From contig JAZBQD010000009.1 in NCBI GenBank assembly GCA_036583965.1, positions 6,284,508 through 6,348,507 of the forward strand: a stretch of DNA of 64,000 nt, given 5' to 3'. The notes under the pieces are model-generated. The model made no database searches and was not told the origin of the DNA. It saw only the letters and a list, made by a program, of their open reading frames with translations. Positions 21,696 to 35,000 of the stretch are shown one piece after another (the stretch's first letter is position 1; each line of letters begins with the position of its first letter). A program made the translations under genes and the position numbers. The stretch is from Prunella strophiata (taxonomy: Eukaryota; Chordata; Aves; Passeriformes; Prunellidae).

Positions 21696-24600
21696 AGGGA
21701 GGTAGAATTTACTGTGATTTTCCCTGGTATCTCTGCATCACGTCCCAGGCCCTACTATTTCACTGTCTGTAATCTTCCCCAGCAATTCTGGCCTCAGCTT
21801 TGAAGTGATTTAGGGCTTGTTTATCACAAAGGCAATCAGACATGTTGCTTCCCAGACACCCTGGACCTGCCAGGGAGCTGAATATTCCCTTTGCTGGGGG
21901 GGCTCAGACACAAAGGCAGAGCTGAACAGGTTACCAGGCAGTGCCTGAGCCCAGCAAACCCCTGCCTGCACTGCCTGCCCTCCCAGCCAGCCCCAGGGAG
22001 GGTTTCAATGTAAACACGATGCAGGAATGTGACCCAGAGCATCTGCCACCAGCTGGGAACATGCACAGACTCAATTACTGCAGAGCAGGGAATTGCCAGC
22101 CTGGGTAATTCACTCATAAATCTGCGTCCCCAGGTTAATTCAGTGGGACTTTGGCACTGGCTGCAGCCTCCAGGAGCTGAGCCCCTGGCAGTGGGGCAGT
22201 GCCAGCTGGGTGAGCAGGGACACAAAGGCACCAACATTTCCCCCTCCCAGCAGTTCTGGGTTCTGGGGCCTTTCCCAGCTCAGTTCTGGGTCAAACCCTC
22301 ACATTTCCCATCAGTTCCCTCCCAGGGAGCACAGCCCACGGCCAGGAGGGAGGCAGAGGCAGGAGCTCAACTCTTTAAAGTCACAGAATCCCTGCCATGG
22401 CACTGTTTCATGCCATGGATTTCATCCAGGGTGGGCTCACCCCCTCCCCAGAGCTCATCTCACACAGTCCCCCCTGTGCCACCTCCCTCTGCAGCTGCTT
22501 TGCCATTTGCTGGGGTTTTTTTGTTTTTTTCCCAGCAAACTCCAAGAGTGATGCCAGATCAAAGTCACTTTTGGTTTTGACAGGAGCTGTCCCAGGGGGA
22601 GGGAGGTGCTCAGAGGAGATGTACATATTTGTTTAGACTGGCACTGACTGCCCATTTCTTCACACAGACGAGCTCCCAGCTCATAACCTGTCTTGTTCAA
22701 TCAGATTTGCAGCTCCTGGGTTTCCCTCTGCAGTTTTGTACATTTTCCAGCTGGTGATTTGACAGAGCTCTCTGAACTCACACTCAGGAGCTGCTCAGAG
22801 ATTCTGTGTTGCTGTTAGCACTTGGAGAGGAGATTACATTTCTGGCTGATGTCAGTTTGGGCTTTTCTTGCTTTTTTCACACAGCCTGAATTAAAAAAAA
22901 AAAAAAAAAATCAGCTTTGTGGCTGCAGTTCAATAAATATTAATGATGGTTGTCACAAAGCATTTGATGCAGTGACAAGGGCTGGGGTTATGACCTGCTT
23001 TTCTGCCAGGTGAGGTTTGCAGCCCTTTCCCTCTGCCCTGCACCCAGTTCAGAAGGATTTATGGAACAGCTGGACCCAGACAGGGAGCACAAACAGCCAT
23101 GAGGACCCTTGAATTCTGCTGGTTGGCTTTTAACATTAAACATTTAGCATTAAAACCCCACAACATCAGCCCTGGGAGGAAGGATCTGGGAGGTGCCTGG
23201 CTGCTCTGTCCTGCTGCCCTGAGGTCAGGGGCAGATGTGCCAGGTTGTCAGGAATTGGCCACCCTTCATACCCTTAAAAACTGCCCATGCCAAGGCTGCC
23301 AGGAGGAGCTGGGCTGTGGCATTGCCCAGAGGGGCTCAGGGCTGCCCTGGCAGCAGCAGGGACCCTCTGCCATGGGGTGTGGGGTGATGGAGAGGAGGGG
23401 ATGAAGGCTCCTGGGGGGAAAGCAGAGCTCTGTTCCTGCAGAGTCAGCATTCCAGAGGCACCTCTGCCTGCAAAGGCAGCACACACAGGTGAGTGTGTTC
23501 CCCTCTCAGCCAGGGGGGCTGGGGCTGATTTACCCCCTCTGTTCTGAGCTGAGGAGCTCAGAAACCCCCTGAATCCCCCCTGCAGAGCCCATTCCCCAGC
23601 TTCCTGAGCACTTGTGTCTGTTCTGCTGCTGTGCCACGCCTCGTGCCCCTGCCATGTGTCACCCTGGCAGGTGGGGGGCTCGGTTAAAACCAGGAAAAAT
23701 TGCTTTTCACTGAGGGCAAGAGCAAACCTGTGCTGTTCCCTTCCCTCCCCGAGCCTGGCACTGCTGCTGCAGCTGAGCTGGGGGTGCAGGGCCCTGGCAG
23801 GCTCATCAGGGCTGCAGTTGATTGCATGCCAGGGAGGATGGCAGCAGGGAGGCAGAGCTGCCCTGGATAAATGTGCTCACTCACTCTCATTAGCCCACTC
23901 CTCCTTCCCGGGCCCAGCATGGCAGCTTGGGGAGGCACAATGGTTTCCTCTCCTGTAAAAGGGTTTTGCTTTGCTTCTTAAGTCTCTTTAAAGACATTTC
24001 TGGGTCTGTTAATTATTCATGATGCCTTAATTATGTTTAGTCCACTGTGATCACTCTTGCTTTGGTGAAGAAAGTTGTTATTTGTGAGTCAAAAGCTCTT
24101 TATGAAGCAGACAGGCTGGTATCTTCAGAAAGACTTGGGGGAGCAGTTGGAATTATTAAAAGAAGCTTTGATTAAAGACAGGGAGTTAATTTAACAAGAG
24201 TAACTGGTTTTCTCTTTTTTTTTCTCCCTGGGTGTGCAGAACAAAGCACACCCATGGATGTGTCAGGCCTCACCTGGAGCAGCAGGACTCACTCAGATGC
24301 CCCAGGAGATGGGCACATCATTCTTTTTATCTCTTTTGGGTGCTGTGGATGGCTTTTGTCCACAGGCTTAGAAATGAAATTTGGCTGTAAGGGTGAAGCT
24401 CAGAGCAGCTGCCTTTGATCCTGCCAGGCTCAGGCCAGGCAGGCAGAGAACAACCTGGTGTGTCCTGTTTGATCAGAAAATATCCTTTATTCTGGTGTGG
24501 CTTGGGAGGGGAGGGGGCACTGGAGCTCCTCATTTTCCCTCAGTCACGGTGGCACTGAGGTGAAGTCATCCAACAGGGAGAATTCAGCCTCACTTGAACT

Positions 24601-26581
24601 CAGCAGTTCTGGAGATTCTGGTTTCTGCATCAGCTGAGGGCTTCGGGGCAGGGATTATTCTGTGGCTGCAAAACTGAGTAAACCTTTGGATCTGAAATGC
24701 CATTAAACTGAAATTTTAGCTTGTTAGTTCTTGGAGATGGGCACACAGCTTTCTTTCCCAGCAGTGGGAAGGATTACTTTGTATTATATTTTCTTCTTCT
24801 TTTATATAAAGAAAATAATCTTTATTTTAAAAGTGCTGATTAAGCCTGGCTGAGGGTCCACCTGCACAAACACCAAACCTGAGCGTGGAGCTTGAGAAAG
24901 CAGTGCAACATGAATTACAATATTCCAAAATAAAACAATTAAGTCCTGCAGCATAAATCCAGCTGGGCACCTCTGCCTTCCCACCCCTTCCTGCTCCCAT
25001 CCTCCCCAGCCCACTCCTGTCTAGGAGAGCAGAGACATTTCAGACCATCTCCTTTCTGTCTGTGCCCTTCTGCATCTTTCCTTTCTCATGTCTGATTCTC
25101 GTGGCTGCAGGCAACACAAACACCAGAATTCTCAAGGATGGACTGGGGCAGGGGAGGAAAAAGGAAAGTAGTCTGAAAAGCAAGTCAGAAAAAAAGGCAA
25201 ATCTGGTGTGAAGGCAGCTTTTCCTCTGTGTGTTTGAGCTCTGCAGCAGAAGCACAGCTCCCTGGAGCCTGAGCCCCCAGAGCCCAGGGGAAACCAGAAC
25301 AAAACAATCAGATGGACATCAGGGTGGCTTGTGCAAGTCTCTATTTAATTACAGTGCTGCATGAAGACATTGGTTGGTGTCACATGTACCTGTGATGGGC
25401 ATTTTATACATTCCTGGCTCCCAGGGAGCCGTGTTTGCACTGGAGATTTTCACCACAAGAGGTAGTGGCTTTATTTTTCCTGTTTTCCTTTTTTTTTTAA
25501 TTTTTTTTTTAATTTATTTTTTTATTTCAGCAGGATTGGATAAGCTGGTTAGACCTACTGGAGTTAATTTACTCTTCAGCCAGGAAGATAAACAGTTCTG
25601 TGGAGTGGGAGCAAGCAGGCAAGCAGCAAATACAGTGCAGGCAGAATTCACTGGCTTTTAATTCAAACCTGTTTGGGGGTGCAGAGATCCCCACCCAGGG
25701 CTTCAGCAAGCTGGGGGTCACAGGGAGGGGAAGCAGGAGCAGGAAGACTCAATAAGCAGAACAAAAGCTTCAGTTTCAAATAATGAACCACAAAAGAGGG
25801 GCTAGAGCAAGGCTCTGAAGTTCTGGAGGAACAAAGAAACGAAATCTTCTCCTTAAGGTGTTTTTAAAAACCAGCTCAGTGCCCTTCCCATCACCAGCAG
25901 AAGTCCTTGGGGATCAGAGGTGTATTTTTCCCAGAGTGGAAGGAACAGTGAGGTCTGGATTTGCCAGGCTCAGAGCTGTGGCCCCTGAGTCCCTCGGGGT
26001 GCAGCTGACCAGGGATGGGCTCTGAGGAGCTGCTGCCAACAGCTCCCACCCAGCCCCTGCTCTCCTTGTGCCAGCACACTCTGGCACTGCTCCTGGCACT
26101 GCTTCTTCACTGCTTGGGAAGCCAGAGGTGAGGATGAGTTCTGGTGCTGTCTCCAAAAGGGGGAAGGCTCAGTTCTGGGTTTTCAAAGTGCTTTGTTTGT
26201 TGTCTGGAAGTGCAGGAGTTTTATGGGGGAGGAAATCCTGCTGCAGAGATGGCCAGACCTGGCACTGCCACCTTCCCAAGGGCACTGGGGACATTCACAT
26301 TGCCACAATTTAGCCTGGAGTGTTAGGAAGGAGCAGTTAAAGTGTCCTGGGGATGCAGGTAATTCCTCACAGCGAATATTGCAGCTCTGGGAAATCACAC
26401 CTGGCCATTTTTCTCCACATGAAGGACAGAGACCTTTTCCTGCAGCTTTTTTCCCTCCGTGGCATTTTGGAAGAGTTTTTCAGGTAGTGGTTCAGGTGGG
26501 TTGAGCTATAAGGTTCTGCTTCTAGATTCAGAAAGAAAATTTGGGAGCGAGGTACACAGCCTTGGAGAGGAGGCTTTTCCT
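17070..26581. other. Intergenic spacer between ANKK1 and DRD2
   Basis: No gene was recognised. The segment holds homopolymer tracts (A-run 17744-17775, A-run near 19848, A-run near 20730, T-run 21661-21687, A-run near 22891, T-rich 25488-25525), a short CR1 remnant near 21163 and otherwise unique sequence. All open frames are short, lack splice context and show no family motif. Confidence 0.6.
21160..21212 (-). mobile_element. CR1-type LINE remnant
   Basis: The + strand ccacagaatcactgatgctg followed by ggaaaggtctccaagatcat is the reverse complement of the end of a CR1 LINE. Only this short part is recognisable. Confidence 0.55.
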
Positions 26582-26855
26582 TGGGTTAAAACTGGACACA
26601 AAGTAAAATTATGGCACAAAGTTAAGATATTATCCACAGTATCCTGAGGGATATTATTATTCCATGTATCCTGAGGGCTCACACCAGGCTTTAGTACAGG
26701 GCAAACATCACCTATGGCAACTTCCAAATGCTTTGAAGCTTTTTTGTCTCTATATGTAATGTCTCAAATATGTAATATTTGCTTTTTTTGTTCAGCTCCC
26801 CACCTGTTAGTTCCCCAAGTCAAACAGATCTTTCTGCTTGTAAATACATTAAAAG
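26582..26855 (+). repeat. Inverted-repeat partner 1 (274 bp)
   Basis: This stretch is nearly identical to the reverse complement of 32673-32930, with a handful of substitutions and one ~16-bp length difference (an extra tctcaaatatgtaat here). It lies about 0.9 kb beyond the DRD2 polyadenylation signal. It encodes nothing recognisable. It is either two copies of an unnamed interspersed repeat or an inverted duplication. Confidence 0.9.
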
Positions 26856-27792
26856 ATGGACCAGTAGCTTGTTGCTATTTTTCTGCCCAAAAACCTCCTG
26901 CCTTTGCATCATTCTGTGAATATTGGGGTACAAGTCTGAGCTGATTCCCATCACTGAGTGAATTTGTTTGGTTAAAACTGTGGGGAAGAAAGAACAGCTC
27001 GTGTGTGCCTGAGATCTCTCGAGTTGGCATTCCCAATTTTGCAGTTTTTAGCTATGAAGAGGCAGGTTCAAATGTTACACAAGGCTGTGGGCTGAAAATC
27101 CAAACCCCTGGATCCAGCCCATTCCAGGAATGCCAGGTTTGGAACAAAAACCTGTGGATTAAGGTGGGACTGCTGCTTCAGTTTTAGAAAACAGCTGAGA
27201 TTATGTGCTAGAGCTGCTTGGTGTAATCTCCTCCTGAATCAGAGCTGGAACTCATCCTACCAGCACAGGAGAGTGCTCTGTTAGCAACACAGGAAATCCA
27301 GGGAATTAAAGGAAACCTTGGCAGGTCTTCACCTCATCTGAAGCACAAACTGAGTGAATATTCCACAAACTGCATAGAGAAAAAAAGGGATTCTATTGCT
27401 CTCCCCATTGTGTGTTTTTACTTCCTTTAGAAAACAGCAGGAAACTGCACCCTGGGAGTCTGCCCCTATTTATGGCTATTGCAACCCTCTGCTGCTCCAC
27501 ATCCTGCAGGAATTTCTAGCCAGACCTATTTCCACGTTGTTTTATTCACCTTGCTGTGTTTTATTTACAGAGATATTGCAAAGTACCATGTGGACTGAGT
27601 ACAGAGAGCACGAACAGCGTGGGTTTGGCAGTGCCAGATTCAGCGTGGTGAAATGATGCTCTTGTGGGGTTTCCATTCCTGGAATCCATGGGAAAATAGA
27701 TAGCAGAGAGTAAGGGATGCTGGAAACACCCAGACCTTTCCAGAGTCCAGCTTGGACACAGGAGCTGGTCCAGGTAGGGGCTTTCTTGGGTT
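26856..27792. other. Intergenic DNA downstream of DRD2
   Basis: This is unique sequence with no gene seen. Further tttatt motifs (reverse-strand AATAAA) at about 27541 and 27560 could act as distal DRD2 polyadenylation signals. Confidence 0.4.
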
Positions 27793-28868
27793 TTTATTCT
27801 GGCTTTTTCCAAAATGCACAGTTTTATCTCCTTGACTGTTGATTTAAATTAGGCACAATGTTATTCTGCACTCTCAGGGGAGAGACAGAGGCAAATCAGA
27901 CCCGAGGTGCTCCTTGGGGCCCCTGATTCAGGTGAGAAGAACCAGCCCTGGCCTGGCTGGCGTGCTCAGGGTGCCCCTGGGGCTGCAGGTGCCTCCCCTG
28001 GCACAGTGTCCTCGTGTCTGTACATTCACCACGCTGCCACCCCTCCCCTGGTGTCACCCTGGGCAGAGCCTGGAGATGAGATGCTGGTGGGCAGAAATCG
28101 CTGATGGGAGATGAGGGGGTCCTGTTGGATGTGCACCATGCAAGACAAGGTTCCACTCCTTGAGTTTCTCTCTCCATCTCTTTTTTTTTTCTGGCTTGGG
28201 GCTCCAAAATCCATCCTATTCATTCCTATTTACACCGATGGTTTGATGTGAGACCAATGCCCCCTTCTCCCTTCCACCCATGGCTTGTAGGCTCATGCTG
28301 CTGCAGGGTCTGTGGGTGGCAGAACCTTCTCGACCCGCCTGGGGACCTCTGAAAGTTTTTTGGGTTGGTTTTTATGTAATTTCTGAAGGCTTCAGCAGTT
28401 AAACACCGGGAGAGTCAGCTCGAGGTGAAGGCAAAGCTATTGCACGGAGCTCCCAGAGGCCCTGTCTGGCTCCTGCTGCCAAGCGGGGAGGATGGCCTTG
28501 TCTTTGGTGAGAGTTGTGCCACTGGCCCAGCGCTACCTCCTGGTGGCCCCGTGGCCACTCTGTGTCCAGTGCACTCCAGGCCGGGCGGCCGCGGGCGAGA
28601 ACCGAGCGAGAGCGCCTCGATCCTTGCACTTCCACTTCCAACACAGTGTGAGGGTGGCTCTGAAAAGCGCCCTTGGGGCTGGTCCAGAGGTCACCCAGCA
28701 GGGTGAGAGACCCTCCCACCTCGCTCCATCCCCACGAGGTGCTCGGGCACTGAGCAGTGCCCAGCTCAAGAGCTCCAGCCCCCTCCCCGGCTGCCCCGCC
28801 GCGCATGGATGGCATCGCCTCCTCTTCCCCCTCCGTTCCTAAAAAAATGCGGGTGCTGTTTGTGGCTT
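27793..28868 (-). other. DRD2: DRD2 3' UTR with polyadenylation signal
   Basis: The first reverse-strand AATAAA after the stop codon is at 27798-27793 (ccagaataaaaacc on the - strand). This gives a ~1.07-kb 3' UTR, close to the usual length for DRD2. A T-run at about 28181 lies within it. Confidence 0.55.
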
Positions 28869-29063
28869 TTAGCAGTGGAGGATCTTCATGAAAGCCTTGC
28901 GAAACTCGATGTTGAAGGTGGTGTAGATAATCGGGTTGACAGCAGCTGTTGACATAGCCGAGCCACGTGAAGGCGCTGTACATGGCCGGCGGGATGTTGC
29001 AGTCGCAGTGCATGTTCAGGATGTGAGTGATGAAGAAGGGGAGCCAGCAGATGATGAAAACAC
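28869..29063 (-). CDS. DRD2: DRD2 last coding exon (TM6-TM7-tail), frameshifted
   Basis: The acceptor on the - strand is cccctccag/gtg and the TAA stop is at 28871-28869. It encodes [20 protein letters not shown], then [18 protein letters not shown], then an extra T (the + strand a at 28944) after which the frame shifts. Reading in the shifted frame restores [20 protein letters not shown] and ILHC. As assembled, the NPIIY motif and the tail are lost and translation would run on into the 3' UTR sequence. Confidence 0.93.
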
Positions 29064-32000
29064 CTGGAGGGGAAAAGGAGAGGGGAGGGTTTTGGTTGCT
29101 GAAAGCTGGGTGGATTCTCAGGCTGGGAGAATAGCGAGGTTCTCTGTGGTAGAAGGGGAATTTATTCCCCAGAGGAATGAGCGTTGTGTTTGCGTGCTCA
29201 GTGTCCTGGTCTGCGTTCTGCCCTGGTACTAAAGGACTCCCCTGCTCGTGGAATGAGCCCAGACACAGCAGAAACTCTGCCCTTCAGAGGTGCCAGCTCT
29301 GCTGAGCTCTGCTACCTTTTGCTGCAGAGAACCCAGGAGCTCTTCCCCAGTTTTGGGAGCTCAGATGCCCCCGAGAGGGGCAGCTTTGGGCACCCTTAGT
29401 GCAGCACTGCCAGCTGTGTGTGGCTGGGGAGAAGGGACCCCTCCCGTGGGCAGCCCTTTGCCTGCTATTCTGTAATGTATGAAGGGAAATGAGCACTGAG
29501 GGGGGTTGGAAAATCAGCCTGCACAGGACAGGGGTATCACCAAAGGGGTCACCAGTTATCACCGAAGGGGTATCGGGGACAGACAAAGGTGATACAGAGA
29601 CTCCATCCTCAGAAGGCATCAAAAGGGCACCTTATTGTTAGAAATCTACAGTTCTTATAGAAACAATGGTGGACTTCAGACCTGATTGGCCTTGGTCAAG
29701 AAGGGACAACTCCTTCTTGTAAACATTTTTGATAAACAGAGATTGACTGCCAGGTGCAGAGATTAAGATAATAATAATTGTTTTAATTATTTCTCTGAGC
29801 TTTCTCACAGCTTCCCAGGAAAATCCTAGCACAGCTGTGTCTCTCTCTCTGTTCAGAGGACATGTGATTGCCACCCAGGGGGACTGGGATTTCTGCAGGG
29901 ACCCCAGGGCAGCCAGGGCACGCTCTCACCAAGCACGATGGCCAGCATCTGGGTGGCTTTCTTCTCCTTCTGCTGGGACAGTTTCCTCCTGATGACGGCC
30001 TTGAGCAAGTTCCTCGTCTTGCCGTTGGGCAGGGAGTGGATCTCGAAGACCTTGGCTGTGTGGTGGGATTCTTTGGCATGGCCATTCTTCTCCACCTTCC
30101 CAGGGCTGCTCAGGGGTGCCTGCAGGGTAGAGTTGTTGCCCCGATTAGAAGCAACTGGCACAATCAACTGGTGGTTACTTGGTGCTGTGGGTTTGAGGGC
30201 CGTTTTCTCAGGGGGACTGGTACTGGACACCATCTCCATTTCCATCTCTTCTATGTGACTCTCTGCCTCCTGGACAAGAATCAAATGTCCACAACATAAT
30301 GACAGGTAAATACACAGAGAGGAGCAACGAACATTCCTTACAGAGTGAAGCTGGATGATGCTGGAGAACAGTCAATCCCTCTTCTCCCTCCCTGCGTGGC
30401 ACCTGGAGAAAGGGCTGTGCTGTGTTTGGATACTCTGGATGGGTGGGATTGACAGAGCTGCACTGGAGGATTCTCCTTTTTGGTAAAAAGAGGCTCGGAA
30501 ATGGGGAGACGCTGTCTCCACTCCCTACAGGTTTTATTCAGGTTTTCAGAATGCAAATAAATAAAAATGGGATCAACAACCAAAACCCAACAAAGCCAAT
30601 GCAGTCCAAGATTTAAATAACAGAGAGGAGAAGGAAATCAAAGGCACAAAAATGTTCAAATGCCGTGGCTTTTAGAGCTGATCTTTCGGTGAGCTTAATC
30701 TGGCTTTGTGAGCTCTGTGAGCTTAAACCCCCTGCTTCACTCCAAGGAATGGGAAGACTATTTAAATTTTGAGATTGAATGGTAACCTTTGCTCTTAGGT
30801 TTACTTTTTCTCCCACCCTACATAAAATAACCTCGTGTCCTGAGGGAGAAGGGGAAGGCTGAAGGCTCTGGAAAGCTCCCACTTCTCTTTAACACTCACC
30901 ACTTTGCGCTTATTAACTTGGAAGCTCCCATTGGACTTCACAATAACTGTGCAGAGCTTGACGTCTTCTGGATGAGTGCATTTGTCCTAAGGGGCAAGCA
31001 CCAGCTCAGAGGTTACACAGGCAGAGAGGGGTTGGGAAGGGAAGCTGGTAAGGGAGGCACGTGGGAATACAAAGGGATGAATCAGGAATTGATCAGCGCG
31101 GCTGAGGTGCCGAGCAGGAAGGAGAACTGGATGGAAAACTGCCGTGGAGGAGCAGGGATGGAGGCTGCCACCCCCTGTGCTGTTCACCAGAGGAAGGAGG
31201 CCACGGAGCTCTGCTGTGTTTGTGTGTCCCTGTCTCTCTGCCTCCTCTGCAGGCAGCACAGTTTGGAGCTGGAGCCTCTGGGGCTGCACATCCCCCTGGC
31301 TGTGCTGCGTGTGCTGCCAGAGCCGTGTTTTGACAAGAGGATTCACAGCCAGCCCGCCCAGCTGGGCTCCCTCACACACAGCTCCTGCAGGGAGAGGCTG
31401 ATCCCTGCAGAGCTGTCCTTCCCAGGGAGGAGCTGTGCACCCCAGGCGTTGCCACCGAGCTTTGGGGACACCTGACAGCACCTAAAGGGGGTTCCAGGAG
31501 AGCTGGAGAGGGGCTTGGAGTGGTAGGGCACGAGGGAATGGCCTTAAGCTGAAGGAGGGTGGGTTTAGATTGGGTATTAGGGAGAAATTCCTCCCTGTGA
31601 GGGTGGGGAGGCCCTGGCACAGGGTGCCCACAGTGGCTGCCCCATTCCTGGGAGTGTCCAAGGCCAGGCTGGATGGGGCTTGGAGCCACGTGGGATGGTG
31701 GAAGGTGTCCCTGCCCTTGGCCTTTACTGTCCCTCCTGACCCAAACCATTCCTCGATTCTGTCGATTCTGCAGGACTGACTCAGACAACGGTGCAGCCTC
31801 TGTCCTTGGCTACCCCAGCCCAGCCCAAGGCAATGCTCGGGGTTAATGCAGCAGCTCCTGGTGCAGATCTGCTGCTGGAACACCCCTGAGATCCAGGCAG
31901 GCCCGAGGAGCCCCAGCCAGTGAGCTGGGAACCCAGGCTGTGCAGCCAAGACCCCAAACTGACCACAGCACCCCTTCTGGGAGCTGGCCAGCAGGGTGGT

Positions 32001-35000
32001 GTGGGGCAGGAGGAGCAGGGCAGGGGGGCATGCAGAGGCTGGGTACCTTCAGGGGGGCCTGGGTGTCCGAGTCCAGCACGTGGCTGCTGCGCTTGGTGCT
32101 GACGCGCTTCCTGCGCCGCCGCAGCACGATGTAGATCTGCACGTACACCAGCAGGGTGACGATGAAGGGCACGTAGAAGGACACGATGGAGGAGTACACC
32201 ACGAAGGCAGGGTTGCCAATGATGCACTCCTTCTCGTCTGGAAGAGAAAACCATTCAGGATTGTTGTCCCCGCTGCTGTCCCTGTGCGTGCTCCCCTCGG
32301 GCTCTGGGGAGTCACATCACCCCGAAATTCCTGGCTGCTCCTTGCCCTGCAGCTGAGCACTGCTGATCCCGTGCTGTATCCAACCCAACGTTCCCAGGAA
32401 ACTGCTGCCTGAGCTGCCAGTCCTTCCCTCTCCTGCCTCAGGGAAGGTTTTGTCCCATGGCTTTCCTTTTTGTGTGCTTTAATAGAAGAAGGATTTTGAA
32501 TTTGTAGTGGACAAATGTTAAGGTAACACAGATTGGTGTTGTGTGAACTTCTACATCACCTCAGTTCTGGTGGGTCTGAAACCCTGCTCTGGAACAGCTG
32601 GAGATGAAACAGACCCAAAATCAGCATGCAAATAGTGAGGGGTGGCAGTGGGAGAGAGCTCTTCAAATACTCCTTTTAATGTATTTACAAGCAGAAAGAT
32701 CCATTTGACTTGGGGAACTAACAGGAGGGGAGCTGAACAAAAAAAGCAAATATTACATATAGAGACAAAAAAGCTTTAAAGCATTTGGAAGTTGCCATAG
32801 ATGATGTTTGCCCTGTAGTAAAACCTGGTGTGAGCCCTCAGGATAAGTGAAATAATAATATCCTTCAGGATACTGTGGATAATATCTTAACTTTGTGCCA
32901 TAATTTTACTTTGTGTCCAGTTTTAACCCAGGGACCTGATCCCACCTTTATTCCTGGCTATCTGGGGACCTGGGAGGACAGCAGGAGCCAGCTGCAGGTG
33001 GCAGAGGGAGAGGAGAACACTTCCAACACACCTCAGACCTGATCCCACCTTTATTTCCTATCTGGGCACCCGGGAGGACAGCAGGAGCCAGCTGCAGGTG
33101 GCAGAGGGAAAAAACACTTCAAATACACCTCAGACCTGATCCCACCTTTATTTCCTATCTGGGCACCCGGGAGGACAGCAGGAGCCAGCTGCAGGTGGCA
33201 GAGGGAGAGAACACTTCCAACACTCCTCAGACCTGATCCCACCTCTATTCCTGCCTATCTGGGCACCCAGCAGGACAGCAGGAGCCAGCTGCAGGTGGCA
33301 GAGGGAAAAAACACTTCAAATACACCTCAGACCTGATCCCACCTTTATTCCTGGCTATGTGGGCACCCAGGAGGACAGCAGGAGCCAGCTGCAGGTGGCA
33401 GAGAGAGAGAACACTTCAAATACACCTCAGACCTGATCCCACCTCTATTCCTGCCTATCTGGGGACCCAGGAGGACAGCAGGAGCCAGCTGCAGGTGGCA
33501 GAGCCCTCACCTGTGTTGTTGAGGCCGAAGAGGAGCGGGCAGGAGATGGCAAAGGAGAGCACCCAGACCACGGCGATCATGACGGTGACCCTGCGCTTGG
33601 AGCTGTAGCGGGTGTTGTAGAGCATGGGCATGGCCACGGCCGTGTACCTGCAGGGGACACACTCCCTGTCACCCTGCCAGGGCTGCCACTGCCCAGCTCA
33701 GGTGTCCCAGGGTGGCTGCAGCCTCGCCAGGAGGGGTGAGGCTGGCTCAGCTCAGCACGGTGTTCTCCTCCCACCCTTCCCACTGCACCATCCCAGAATA
33801 CAGACAGCAGGGCCAAACCCATGGGGCACAGACAATTCCCTCTGCACCCCCAGGGCCAGAGTTTCTGTGCCTCTGACAGAATTCCCTGCTCACAGCTCAG
33901 CAACATCCTCTAAAAAACTTCCTTCAAAAAACTCCCACTGCTTTGGAGCCTCTGAGTCCCAGGGGAAATGTGACCACACAGAGGTGGCTGGGACTGGCTG
34001 TGGATGTTCTCAGTTCAGTGTCTCCCAGGCTGAGCCTAGGAATCTTAGAGAAAAAGAATTCAAAGAAATATTATCTCTCTTTTTGTAACCATTGCTTATG
34101 GATATGGTTCTCCAGAGTGTGCTATTGATAGCTCACCAATGGTGTGAGAGGTTTTCACTTTGAGATCAATCAGGTCTTAGGTCCACCACTGTTCCTATAA
34201 GAACTGGAGATTTCTTAATACTGTACACTTTATAAGTCTTTTCATGCCTTCTGCACCATGGAGTCAATGCTCATAATCACCCTCTGGTCAGGGGACTCCC
34301 TGTCTCAACAACTGGCCACCCTGGGTGGGCACAGCCTGGTGGCACAGAGCCCTCACCTGTCAATGCTGATGGCACAGAGGTTGAGGATGCTGGCAGTGCA
34401 CATCATGACATCCAGGGTGACAAAGATATCGCAGTGGATGCGGCTGAACCGCCACTCCCCAACCACCTGCAGAGAGAGAACGGGCTAGTGAGCAACCCCT
34501 GGGGCTGGTGAGCAATCCCTGGGGCTAGTGAGCAATCCCTGGGGCTAGTGAGCAATCCCTGGGGCTAGTGAGCAATCTCTGGGGCTAGTGAGCAATCCCT
34601 GGGGCTAGTGAGCAACCTCTGGGGCTGGTGAGCAACCCCTGGGGCTAGTGAGCAACCTCTGGGGCTAGTGAGCAACCCCTGGGGCTAGTGAGCAATCCCT
34701 GGGGCTGGTGAGCAACCCCTGGGGCTGGTGAGCAATCCCTGGGGCTAGTGAGCAATCCCTGGGGCTAGTGAGCAATCCCTGGGGCTGGTGAGCAATCCCT
34801 GGGGCTGGTGAGCAATCCCTGGGGCTAGTGAACAACCCCTGGGGCTGGTGAGCAATCCCTGGGGCTAGTGAGCAATCCCTGGGGCTGGTGAGCAATCCCT
34901 GGGGCTGGTGAGCAATCCCTGGGGCTAGTGAACAATCTCTGGGGCTGGTGAGCAACCCCTGGGGCTAGTGAGCAATCCCTGGGGCTAATGAGCAATCCCT

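Noticed and set aside
29060..29930. Extra DRD2 exon in the last intron
   Set aside because: The open frames there lie in an LTR-like repeat and unique intron; known D2 exon structure is already complete.
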